From assembly GCA_017958585.1 (NCBI GenBank), contig JAGDCK010000082.1, positions 1 through 10,583 of the forward strand: DNA of 10,583 bases. The letters are read 5' to 3'. Below, piece after piece: positions 1 through 6,238 of this stretch (the stretch's first letter is position 1; each line of letters begins with the position of its first letter). This DNA comes from Lachnospiraceae bacterium (lineage in GTDB: Bacteria; Bacillota; Clostridia; Lachnospirales; Lachnospiraceae). Under the pieces are notes generated by a model. It did no database searches. It saw only the letters and a program-made list of their open reading frames with translations, and was not told the DNA's origin. A program made the position numbers and the translations under genes.

Positions 1-1409
1 AGGACACTCTTTTTGCCCTTTTTTCCCTTCTTATTACCCATTGACCGGGTAGGTTTGAAGTTGTCGCTATTTTCATCTTTTTCTGACATTTGTGTCAAAT
101 CGTACAGGCTTAACTGCCCGCTGATCCCAGTATTTTCGGGCTTTTCAGCACTTTCCGACACAATGATCTCATTGAGTGTCTTTTTTAATTCAAGGAATTT
201 TTCCTTGATCAAAGTGGCGGAATACATCTCCCGCCCCCTGTCCAACAGGTTGTGGGCCTCATCCACCAGGAATATATAACGCCCCTCATTTCCCTCTGCA
301 AAAAATCTTTTCAGATACACATGGGGGTCAAAGAGATAATTGTAATCTCCGATTATACCGTCACAAAACAAACTTATATCAAGCGCAAATTCAAAGGGAC
401 ACACCTCATGCTTTGCGGCATATGAATCTATGACCTCCCGGGACAGATTTTCCTCATTTGTGATGATGTCATAGAGCGCATCATTTATCCTGTCAAAATG
501 CCCCTTGGCATAGGGACAGCTCTCCGGATTACAGTCAGGCTCCTCCAGGATACAGACCTTATCCTTTGCAGTCAGGATCACACTCTTAAAGTGAAGCCCT
601 TTTTTTCTCATGATGGAGAAAGTATCCTCAGCCACGGTCCTGGTGATGGTCTTTGCCGTAAAGTAAAAGAGCCTGTCTGCCAGGTCTTCTCCCATGGCCT
701 TCACCGCAGGGAAAACCGTGGAAATGGTCTTCCCGACTCCTGTGGGTGCTTCCAGAAACAGCTTCTTTCCATGAAAGACCGTGTTGTACACATGGGTCAC
801 CAGCTCTTTTTGTCCGGTTCTGTATTCAAAGGGGAAATCCGTGCTGTGGATGGAGTCCTGACGCTTCAATCTCCATTCATAGCTGTAATCCGCCCACTTT
901 AAATACTCTTTTACCAGCTCCATGAACCATTCTTTAAGCTCGTCCATGGAATAATCATTATAAAAATAGCGTATTTCCTCGGTTTCCATGTTGCAATAAG
1001 TCATTCTGACTGAAATATCGCTTAATCCTTCATAGGAACCGTAAATATACGCATAACATTTTGCCTGGGCCAGATGAACCGGCTCAGGCTCCTTTATTTT
1101 CTTTAAATCCCTGTAGGTGCCCTTTATCTCATCTATTGTAACACCTGCATCCTCCGTTATGATGCCGTCTGCTCTGCCCTCTATTATAAGGGTGTACTTT
1201 CCGGTATCATATTCGTATACAAGGGGAACTTCCGCCTCATATTCCTCACCCATGCGGGACTGGATCTTTCTGTGGATCCTGCTTCCCTCCTGCATGGCAG
1301 TCATGACTGCAGAATGACGCCTGTTATCTATATCCCCGCTCCTAAGCAGAAACTCCACCAGGCCCCTGACAGAAATATTCACTTTTTTTGTATCATGCAC
1401 CTTTGCCAT
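1..1409 (-). CDS. DinG/XPD-like superfamily 2 DNA helicase with N-terminal PD-(D/E)XK (Cas4/RecB-like) nuclease domain, partial
   Basis: The reading frame is open from an ATG at 1409 to the left edge (469 codons plus two bases), so the C-terminal helicase half is missing. Residues about 40-125 look like a Cas4/RecB-type nuclease: His46, EGRADG (78-83), DEIKG with the E-x-K pair (94, 96), and Q115-AKCY119. The helicase part starts near 195, with Walker A APTGVGKT (221-228) and a DEAH box in FLVDEAHNL (380-388). Cys286, Cys293, Cys298 and Cys337 lie between these motifs, where XPD/DinG enzymes bind a 4Fe-4S cluster. After the DEAH box comes a polar stretch ending in a Lys/Gly-rich run (about 420-468). 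Family knowledge suggests ATP-dependent 5'-3' DNA unwinding in repair, with the nuclease domain probably acting on ssDNA; that role is inferred. GGAG lies 10 nt before the ATG, and a promoter is visible upstream. Domain identity is secure; the cellular role is not. Confidence 0.93.
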   Translation of the reverse strand, partial: MAKVHDTKKVNISVRGLVEFLLRSGDIDNRRHSAVMTAMQEGSRIHRKIQSRMGEEYEAEVPLVYEYDTGKYTLIIEGRADGIITEDAGVTIDEIKGTYRDLKKIKEPEPVHLAQAKCYAYIYGSYEGLSDISVRMTYCNMETEEIRYFYNDYSMDELKEWFMELVKEYLKWADYSYEWRLKRQDSIHSTDFPFEYRTGQKELVTHVYNTVFHGKKLFLEAPTGVGKTISTVFPAVKAMGEDLADRLFYFTAKTITRTVAEDTFSIMRKKGLHFKSVILTAKDKVCILEEPDCNPESCPYAKGHFDRINDALYDIITNEENLSREVIDSYAAKHEVCPFEFALDISLFCDGIIGDYNYLFDPHVYLKRFFAEGNEGRYIFLVDEAHNLLDRGREMYSATLIKEKFLELKKTLNEIIVSESAEKPENTGISGQLSLYDLTQMSEKDENSDNFKPTRSMGNKKGKKGKKSV

Positions 1410-1429
1410 AAAAACAAAACTCCATCCGA

Positions 1430-1445
1430 ATATACTGCAGTATAT
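1430..1445. promoter_or_regulatory. 16-bp perfect palindrome on the helicase -10/start region, candidate operator
   Basis: ATATACTGCAGTATAT reads identically on both strands. It covers the end of the -10 box and the expected transcription start of the helicase gene, the classic position for a repressor site. It does not match the Firmicute LexA box (CGAAC-N4-GTTCG) and I cannot name the regulator. The palindrome is certain; its function is inferred. Confidence 0.4.
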
Positions 1446-1469
1446 ACAATAAGATAACAGTATTCTCAA
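1441..1469 (-). promoter_or_regulatory. Sigma-A-type promoter of the helicase gene
   Basis: On the minus strand, TTGAGA (1469-1464) is followed after exactly 17 bp by TATATA (1446-1441). This gives a leader of about 25 nt before the ATG at 1409. A TATACT hexamer starting two bases further on is an alternative -10 box. The -10 region overlaps a perfect palindrome (1430-1445). Confidence 0.6.
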
Positions 1470-1589
1470 AAGAATCCGCGAAAAAACTGTTCCAAATATT
1501 TCCTTTAGATTAACATATTTGCCTATTACGCTACAACGTTTTAATACGCAGGTCAACACGTTTGATTTAGGCATTTGCAGCAGTTTTAA

Positions 1590-1641
1590 CTAAATTAAAT
1601 AAACACAGATGAAACACGCTTCACGAGTCTCATCTGTGTTT
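1590..1641 (-). terminator. Terminator of the phosphoesterase gene
   Basis: A perfect 12-bp stem (arms 1601-1612 and 1630-1641, 17-nt loop) lies 26 nt past the phosphoesterase stop codon. On the minus strand it is followed by the AU-rich run ATTTAATTTAG. The tail is not a pure U tract, so termination is plausible rather than certain. The rest of 1410-1666 holds only the helicase promoter and no gene I can support. Confidence 0.65.
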
Positions 1642-1666
1642 AAGTCGCCAAATGTCCGAATCATCA

Positions 1667-2524
1667 TTAAATCCCCAGTTTAAGTGCGACCTTGTCCCAC
1701 ACTTCTTCCGGTATCAGATCAGGGGGCATCCCCGCCTCTTTCTCTGCTGCCGTAACACAGTTTATAACATAGTTGATTCCGGTAGTGACCGTTTTCTTAA
1801 CTGCCCGGTTTAGGACAAATCCAAGTTCATCCAACCCACTCTCCGTAAAATCCTTCAAAAAAGAATCCGCATCGTAGGGAATGGAACATAACTCTATTTT
1901 CCACTCATCCGGATCACCATAAATAATCGCAAACTGAGCATGCCGTCCTATACCATCTAATGCAAGCCCCAGAGAGCCGGGATTTAGATATGTTTTTCCG
2001 CCGTGCTCATATATTTCCTGAATATGACTGTGGCCTCCAAGGAGATATTTCCCCTTCAGGTTACTTAGGGAGATCTCTTTAAGTTCCGGATTATAATCTA
2101 CATTTCCGCGTACATTTCCCGGTATGCCATGACAAATATAGAGTTCCGGGCACCCCTTGATAATGACTTTCATTTCCTCAGGCATGTTCCCCAGAAATTC
2201 CATATCAACCTGAGACAGGCGTCCGGCGGTATAATAAAAACACCCACTGGCAGAAGACGGCTTCCAGCCCCGGTCATTTCGCAGATTATCTAAGAGATAA
2301 TTTTCACGGTTACCACGGATCATATAACACCGGTACTGTTCCCGCATCTGTTTTAACAGTGCGATGGTGCGCTCCGGATATGGACTGTCCGTCATATAAT
2401 CTCCCAAACCGATTATCCCATCCACCGGGTGAGTACTGCAATATTCCAAAAAAGCCTCCAACGCTTTGTAATTTCCATGCACATCGCTTATCACTGCATA
2501 TCTTTTTGTCGTATTTCCATTCAT
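1667..2524 (-). CDS. Calcineurin-like metallophosphoesterase (YfcE/MJ0936-like)
   Basis: This 285-residue cytoplasmic protein shows all the metal-binding blocks of the calcineurin-like phosphoesterase fold, in order: SDVHGN (13-18), GDY (41-43), GNRE (71-74), CHG (131-133), GGHSH (163-167) and NPGSLG (181-186). The DxH, GD, GNxE and GHxH residues hold a two-metal centre (often Mn or Fe) that hydrolyses phosphoester bonds. The layout matches the small-protein YfcE/MJ0936 group, whose tested members are phosphodiesterases with poorly known natural substrates. A roughly 80-residue C-terminal extension after the core shows no motif I know. The gene has its own promoter (2561-2589) and a terminator hairpin, so it is probably transcribed alone. 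The ATG at 2524 has a weak GAGAG 8 nt upstream; a second ATG at 2520 is out of frame. The substrate cannot be told from the sequence. Confidence 0.9.
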   Translation of the reverse strand: MNGNTTKRYAVISDVHGNYKALEAFLEYCSTHPVDGIIGLGDYMTDSPYPERTIALLKQMREQYRCYMIRGNRENYLLDNLRNDRGWKPSSASGCFYYTAGRLSQVDMEFLGNMPEEMKVIIKGCPELYICHGIPGNVRGNVDYNPELKEISLSNLKGKYLLGGHSHIQEIYEHGGKTYLNPGSLGLALDGIGRHAQFAIIYGDPDEWKIELCSIPYDADSFLKDFTESGLDELGFVLNRAVKKTVTTGINYVINCVTAAEKEAGMPPDLIPEEVWDKVALKLGI

Positions 2525-2560
2525 TTTTCAGCTCTCATTACAGTTAATTTTTGTTTACCT

Positions 2561-2589
2561 ATCTTATCCTCTTTAGGTCAGACTGTCAA
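2561..2589 (-). promoter_or_regulatory. Sigma-A-type promoter of the phosphoesterase gene
   Basis: A consensus TTGACA (2589-2584) and TAAGAT (2566-2561) are separated by 17 bp on the minus strand. This predicts a start near 2554 and a 5' leader of about 30 nt before the ATG at 2524. Confidence 0.65.
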
Positions 2590-2642
2590 TGAATCTGAAG
2601 ATATGCGTTTTTCGTGGCATTCTTTATCTTGGCTCGTTGCTA

Positions 2643-2679
2643 TAAAAAAAAGAAAACATTGAATCAATCAATGTTTTCT
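2643..2679 (-). terminator. Strong intrinsic terminator of the HPr-like gene
   Basis: A 12-bp perfect stem (arms 2651-2662 and 2668-2679, 5-nt loop) sits about 30 nt past the stop codon of the HPr-like gene. On the minus strand it runs into a long U-rich tail (2643-2650 read as eight T). This is a textbook Rho-independent terminator and separates the HPr-like gene from the phosphoesterase. Confidence 0.88.
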
Positions 2680-2709
2680 CTACTCTCACAACAATGTCTT
2701 TTGCCGGGC

Positions 2710-2946
2710 TTAGCAGGCAATAGTTTTTCTTTTCAAAAATTCCTCAAACATGGAATTAAATCCGTTATAGGAAACGCGCAGGGGTTGTCTTAAATCAAGA
2801 CCGAAAACACCCAAAAATGACTTTGCATCAACGATATATCTGTTATAAGAAACATCAATATCAAAGTCGCATTTTGAAGCTGCATTTACAAAATCCTGTA
2901 CTTCTTCGGGATTAAATCGAATCGTTTTTGTCAAATCAAACACCAT
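2710..2946 (-). CDS. HPr-fold protein (PTS HPr/Crh-like) lacking the catalytic histidine
   Basis: This small protein of 78 residues (74 from the alternative start) aligns by eye with the HPr fold. FVNAASKCDFDIDV (19-32) matches the usual helix 1 and strand 2 region. VDAKSFLGVFGLDL (39-52) matches the HPr AKSIMGVMSL block, with Ser43 at the place of the regulatory Ser46. The HPr active-site loop (GLHARPA) is absent: residues 9-18 read IRFNPEEVQD, so the protein cannot carry the PEP-derived phosphate on His15. Like Bacillus Crh, which lacks His15 but keeps Ser46, it may act in regulation rather than sugar transport; this is inference. The ATG at 2946 directly touches AAAGG, which is too close for a ribosome site. 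A TTG at 2934 sits 7 nt after AAGGATGG and gives the more HPr-like N-terminus MTKTIRFN. It is probably monocistronic, with its own promoter, long leader and strong terminator. Confidence 0.8.
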   Translation of the reverse strand: MVFDLTKTIRFNPEEVQDFVNAASKCDFDIDVSYNRYIVDAKSFLGVFGLDLRQPLRVSYNGFNSMFEEFLKRKTIAC

Positions 2947-3002
2947 CCTTTCTTTTCGGCATTAAAAGAATAAATATATTTTAATGAAGAAAAGAACAAC
3001 AA
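2931..3002 (-). CDS. Possible 23-codon leader peptide ahead of the HPr-like gene (speculative)
   Basis: AAGGAG at 3015-3010 is the best Shine-Dalgarno sequence in the leader. It stands 7 nt before a TTG codon at 3002. The frame then runs 23 codons (LLFFSSLKYIYSFNAEKKGWCLI from that TTG, of which the first residue would be fMet) to a TGA at 2933-2931. That stop overlaps the alternative TTG start of the HPr-like gene as TTGA, the arrangement expected for translational coupling. The peptide has no family resemblance, and a short open frame in an AT-rich leader can arise by chance. Confidence 0.2.
   Translation of the reverse strand: MLFFSSLKYIYSFNAEKKGWCLI
2961..2985. repeat. Inverted repeat next to the HPr-like ribosome site
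   Basis: Perfect 7-bp arms ATTAAAA/TTTTAAT (2961-2967 and 2979-2985) are separated by 11 nt in the mRNA leader, just upstream of the HPr-like ribosome site. An all-AT stem of this size is weak and may be chance. Confidence 0.3.
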
Positions 3003-3047
3003 CCCGCAACTCCTTATGCAAAGCCAAATAAATAGCTTTTTGGGCAC

Positions 3048-3096
3048 AAAAAAAGGTCCTCCCGGGGTAGTATGTCCTCTTCTCCCCTCGACGACC
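3048..3096 (-). promoter_or_regulatory. Terminator-like hairpin at the 5' end of the HPr-like mRNA, candidate attenuator or small RNA
   Basis: On the minus strand, bases 3096-3055 fold into a long stem: GGTC/GACC, then TC/GA after one mismatch, then GGGG/CCCC after a two-base mismatch. A 16-nt loop closes it. Seven T (3054-3048) and GTGCCC follow. The base of the stem is 7 nt past the predicted -10 box, so the transcript would begin with the hairpin. This resembles an intrinsic terminator, which would make either an attenuator for the downstream gene or a roughly 50-nt RNA. The U run can also pair with downstream CAAAAA (TTTTTG-TGCC-CAAAAA), a possible competing fold. No known riboswitch family is recognisable. 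Confidence 0.5.
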
Positions 3097-3103
3097 ATGA
3101 TTT

Positions 3104-3132
3104 AATATACAATAAGATATCTGGTTTGTAAA
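3104..3132 (-). promoter_or_regulatory. Sigma-A-type promoter of the HPr-like gene
   Basis: TTTACA (3132-3127) and TATATT (3109-3104) are separated by 17 bp on the minus strand. They predict a start near 3096 and a leader of about 150 nt before the coding region. The spacer end and -10 box share 15 identical bases with the helicase promoter. Confidence 0.6.
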
Positions 3133-3215
3133 GCACGAATATTCGATAAAGTTGACGCTTAAATTCAGACAGTAAAAAACAAGGGTTATTTTTGCTTTCA
3201 AGCCCTAAATTTTAC

Positions 3216-3244
3216 TTGCCAAATAGGCATAAATGCCGTTAAAT
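3216..3244 (+). promoter_or_regulatory. Weak candidate promoter of asnA with TGCC/GGCA half-sites
   Basis: TTGCCA (3216-3221) and TTAAAT (3239-3244) with a 17-bp spacer are the best-placed promoter elements before asnA. The -10 box is poor. Three alternating half-sites, TGCC (3217-3220), GGCA (3226-3229) and TGCC (3234-3237), overlap it and could bind a regulator. No T-box leader, a common device for asparagine genes in Firmicutes, is visible in this short upstream region. The remaining intergenic DNA (3133-3215) shows nothing else I can support. Confidence 0.3.
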
Positions 3245-3292
3245 AGTATAGGAAGTAAATTAATATTCTTTGATAAGGAATGGTAAAAATAA

Positions 3293-4303
3293 ATGATAAC
3301 CAATGGATTACCCAAGGATTATAAATCTGAGCTCAATCTTCACGAGACTCAGGTAGCCATCAAAATGGTTAAAGACGTATTTCAGTCACTTTTGTCTGAG
3401 AGACTCAACCTCCTCAGAGTATCCGCACCTCTTTTCGTTGATCCCGCATCAGGTCTCAACGATAACTTAAACGGTGTTGAGAGACCTGTTGCCTTTGATA
3501 TTCCTCATCAGAACAACAGACAGGCAGAGGTGGTTCACTCCCTTGCAAAATGGAAGAGATACGCATTAAAAAAATACGGATTCAGAACCGGCGAGGGTCT
3601 TTACACAGATATGTCCGCCATCAGACGCGACGAGGAGGTTGACAACATCCACTCCATCTATGTTGACCAGTGGGACTGGGAAAAGATCATCGACAAGCAG
3701 GACAGAAATATCGAGTTTTTGAAGGAAACAGTAAAGACAGTTTACAAAGTACTCAGAAAGACTGAGAAATACATGGCCATCAATTATGATTATATCGAGG
3801 AGATCCTTCCCCACGATATTTTCTTTGTCACCACAGAGGAGCTTGAGGAGATGTTCCCCGATAACACTCCCAAGGAGAGAGAGTATTTCATCGCAAAGGC
3901 TAAAGGCGCTGTCTGCATCATGAAGATCGGCGATAAGCTCGGAAACGGAAAGCCTCACGACGGACGTGCTCCCGACTATGATGACTGGGGACTTAACTGT
4001 GATATCTTCGTATACTACCCTGTTCTTGACATTGCCCTTGAGCTTTCAAGCATGGGTATCAGAGTTGACAAAAAAGCCCTTTTGGAGCAGCTCGACAAGG
4101 CAGGATGCCCCGAGAGAGCATCACTTCCTTTCCACAAGGCTGTTATTGAAGAAGAGCTTCCCTTCACCATCGGTGGCGGTATCGGTCAGTCCAGGATCTG
4201 CATGTTCTTCTTAAGAAAAGCTCACATCGGTGAGGTTCAGTCATCCCTGTGGCCCGACGAAGTCATGGAACTTGCTGAGACAAAAGGACTTCAGTTACTG
4301 TAA
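3293..4303 (+). CDS. asnA: Aspartate--ammonia ligase (asparagine synthetase A)
   Basis: This cytoplasmic enzyme makes asparagine from aspartate, ammonia and ATP, giving AMP and pyrophosphate; it uses free ammonia, unlike glutamine-dependent AsnB. The 336 residues match the family length (E. coli 330) and align along the whole protein. Matching blocks are NDNLNGVE (56-63, with Asp57 equal to E. coli Asp46), EVVHSLAKWKR (79-89), EGLYTDM (101-107), YVDQWDWE (123-130), RAPDYDDW (225-232), NCDIFVY (235-241, Asp237), LSSMGIRVD (251-259) and GGGIGQSR (294-301). It belongs to the class II aminoacyl-tRNA synthetase fold and normally acts as a dimer. The ATG is preceded in frame by a TAA stop, so it is the earliest possible start. 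AAGGAA lies 12 nt upstream, a rather long gap. Codon use leans to AAG, ATC and CTC, suggesting high expression. It is the only plus-strand gene here, divergent from the HPr-like gene and ending at a shared terminator. Confidence 0.98.
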   Translation: MITNGLPKDYKSELNLHETQVAIKMVKDVFQSLLSERLNLLRVSAPLFVDPASGLNDNLNGVERPVAFDIPHQNNRQAEVVHSLAKWKRYALKKYGFRTGEGLYTDMSAIRRDEEVDNIHSIYVDQWDWEKIIDKQDRNIEFLKETVKTVYKVLRKTEKYMAINYDYIEEILPHDIFFVTTEELEEMFPDNTPKEREYFIAKAKGAVCIMKIGDKLGNGKPHDGRAPDYDDWGLNCDIFVYYPVLDIALELSSMGIRVDKKALLEQLDKAGCPERASLPFHKAVIEEELPFTIGGGIGQSRICMFFLRKAHIGEVQSSLWPDEVMELAETKGLQLL

Positions 4304-4331
4304 TTAGTCTTTATAACCTATATGCAAAATA

Positions 4332-4366
4332 AAACCCGGAAACTGTTAAGTCTCCGGGTTTCTTTA
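4332..4366. terminator. Terminator between convergent asnA and the polytopic membrane protein, probably bidirectional
   Basis: A 9-bp GC-rich perfect stem (arms 4332-4340 AAACCCGGA and 4353-4361 TCCGGGTTT, 12-nt loop) ends 58 nt past the asnA stop. It is followed on the plus strand by TTTCTTT. On the minus strand the same stem is followed by TTTTATTTTG, so it can also end the five-gene operon arriving from the right. Confidence 0.85.
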
Positions 4367-4407
4367 TATCCGTTTTTATTTGTTACAGCAATAAGCCAAG
4401 CGGCAAA

Positions 4408-6237
4408 CTATTTATCATTAACAAAATACACTGCATAGCTCTCATTTTCAAAAACCTGCTCATAATCATTCTCTGCCATAAAGTCTTTGATCAACATGTA
4501 TTTTTCGTATTTAAGAAGCTTCTTTTGATTGTCTGAGAAATACTCTGCCCCATCGCCAAGATAAGCATCCTCATACTCACCTGTAACGACTCTGCCAAAG
4601 ATAATCACCGGCATTGTATCAAGGTCTGAAAGTTCTTCTTCCAAAACCGCCTTTTTGTACGACTCAAGGTCGCTCCAGTTGTTAAAAGCCGCAGGCATCT
4701 CCAGATAAAAAGACATGGACGGGATATCACCGTAGAGAATGACTTCCTTACCTGAGAGGCTGTTTTCGTAGATAAATTCTGTGAGTTCATCAAGAGTCTT
4801 TGCCTTTTGAGGGTCCATTTTGACGCCCTTAAGCACTCTGTTGACTGTGGTCTTTCCGGAAGTATCCTTCACCCCCGTTGCCTCCGCAAAAGTAAATTCC
4901 AAGCCGAATACAAAGAACTGCACGAAGCACAAAAGCAAAAACGATCCCGCAAATACCTTCACGCTGTTAAAAGGAATGTAAAACTTAAACTCCTTTATCT
5001 CCAAAGGCTTCAGATCCTTTAATCCGTAGAGGAAATATAGTAAGAGCACCGCCCCCAAAAAGAGATTGTTGAATGAGGGGAAGAGCCCGTTATTACTTCC
5101 GATGGATGTGACAAACACCTCCAAGAACACAAGCATGGCGATGAGTCTCTCGCCCTTTTTCGTTTTGGGACTTACGGATACCACAAAAAGCACAGCCAGA
5201 GTAAGTATCAGAAAGCTTGTGGCAGGTAGGATCATGGGGTCGTATGAGCGGTAATTAAGGGATGTGTAACCTCTAACGATCAAAAACGCGGTCATTGCGA
5301 CAGCCCACAGAACGGAAGTACATACCGCAAGTTTTGAAGCCCATTTTGGGGTCTTAAAGGTATACATCACAAAGCATTCCGACACGATTCCCGCAAACAT
5401 GAACACAATGATCCTGTTTATCCAATAGATATTGTCAATATAGCTGTTAAACACCTTAAAGAGCATTCCCTGAGGGGTATAGTCCTTTGCGGTATCAGTC
5501 ATTCCAAGAAGCCTTGTGATGGCCTCTATATAAGTTCCAAAGCCGTACTTGATCTGAATGAACAAAAATACTAATGCCAATGTGGCAAGATATCCAAAAA
5601 GGCAAAAAAGCGTCCTTGAAACAGTTCTCTTAAACGCACCCTTTTGGGACGGATCCTCGATCTTTTCAAAAACTCCGATCCCCCAGACAGCCACTATAAG
5701 TATCGCCTCCGGAAGATTTGAAAACCTGACAAAAATATTGGCGCCAAGCACCGCTCCCGCCAAAAAGAGCATCAGATTCTTCTCTTCCATGATGCCTTTA
5801 TATACAAGTATCACCGTGATGGTCAAAAATAGATACGTGAGATAATTGTAAAGATCCGCCGTAGGGCACCAGCAAAGGCTCTCTGCTATGATAATGCCGA
5901 TAAATGTGATCCCTGCAGAAATATTAAGTTTCTTTGTGGCAAATCTGTATACCAGAAACGATGCGAGGCTCACGCTAAGGGCTGTATACGCATTAAGCCC
6001 TATAAAACTTGAACCAAATGGAAACTTTGAAAGCAAATATCCGCATGTATTTGCAAAAAACGTGGAAAAATACCACATGGGATCCACATGATCCAGGGAA
6101 AAGTATCTGAAATTTGCCATACTGTATCCTGTATCCTGCAGATCGATTCCGATATTTATATGCCTGAGGGGATATAAAATCAATATCAAAAGCAGCAAAA
6201 TATCAATGCTTTTAAGAGATATCTTTTTTTCACTCAT
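4408..6237 (-). CDS. Polytopic membrane protein of unknown function, GT-C glycosyltransferase-like
   Basis: I do not recognise a named family. The 609 residues hold about 10-12 hydrophobic segments (first at 12-24, last at about 429-446). A soluble, acidic C-terminal domain of about 160 residues follows and would face outward if the topology is as in GT-C enzymes. Right after the first membrane helix comes GIDLQDTGYS (30-39). An acidic D-x-x-D motif in the first outer loop is where GT-C transferases, which use polyprenyl-phosphate-linked sugars, hold catalytic acidic residues. Other marked stretches are TADLYNYLTYLF (126-137) and IGSNNGLFPSF (379-389). The start was set at ATG 6237, with GGAG 9 nt upstream and 1 nt after the stop of the acyltransferase. 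An in-frame ATG at 6261 lies inside that gene and lacks a ribosome site. As the last gene of an envelope operon, a role in transferring sugars to a surface glycan is plausible but inferred. Confidence 0.8.
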   Translation of the reverse strand: MSEKKISLKSIDILLLLILILYPLRHINIGIDLQDTGYSMANFRYFSLDHVDPMWYFSTFFANTCGYLLSKFPFGSSFIGLNAYTALSVSLASFLVYRFATKKLNISAGITFIGIIIAESLCWCPTADLYNYLTYLFLTITVILVYKGIMEEKNLMLFLAGAVLGANIFVRFSNLPEAILIVAVWGIGVFEKIEDPSQKGAFKRTVSRTLFCLFGYLATLALVFLFIQIKYGFGTYIEAITRLLGMTDTAKDYTPQGMLFKVFNSYIDNIYWINRIIVFMFAGIVSECFVMYTFKTPKWASKLAVCTSVLWAVAMTAFLIVRGYTSLNYRSYDPMILPATSFLILTLAVLFVVSVSPKTKKGERLIAMLVFLEVFVTSIGSNNGLFPSFNNLFLGAVLLLYFLYGLKDLKPLEIKEFKFYIPFNSVKVFAGSFLLLCFVQFFVFGLEFTFAEATGVKDTSGKTTVNRVLKGVKMDPQKAKTLDELTEFIYENSLSGKEVILYGDIPSMSFYLEMPAAFNNWSDLESYKKAVLEEELSDLDTMPVIIFGRVVTGEYEDAYLGDGAEYFSDNQKKLLKYEKYMLIKDFMAENDYEQVFENESYAVYFVNDK

Positions 6238-6238
6238 C

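Noticed and set aside
498..902. 134-codon plus-strand open frame
   Set aside because: It is antisense to the helicase, whose motifs (Walker A, Fe-S cysteines) are read in the opposite frame here.
2931..3098. 55-codon minus-strand frame from ATG 3098 through the HPr-like leader
   Set aside because: Its ATG falls at the predicted transcription start without a ribosome site. Only the shorter frame behind AAGGAG was kept, and that only as speculative.
2962..3201. 79-codon minus-strand frame upstream of the HPr-like gene
   Set aside because: It crosses the predicted promoter and the hairpin, has no ribosome site, and its sequence looks random.
3185..3207. Terminator-like inverted repeat AGGG...CCCT with a nearby T run on the minus strand
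   Set aside because: Only four continuous pairs form with a long loop, and no minus-strand gene ends there.
3133..3292. T-box riboswitch before asnA
   Set aside because: No TGGNACCGCG-like T-box sequence or antiterminator/terminator pair is present on the plus strand.
3566..3958. 130-codon open frame antisense to asnA
   Set aside because: It lies wholly inside asnA, which is certain, has no ribosome site I can see and resembles no family.
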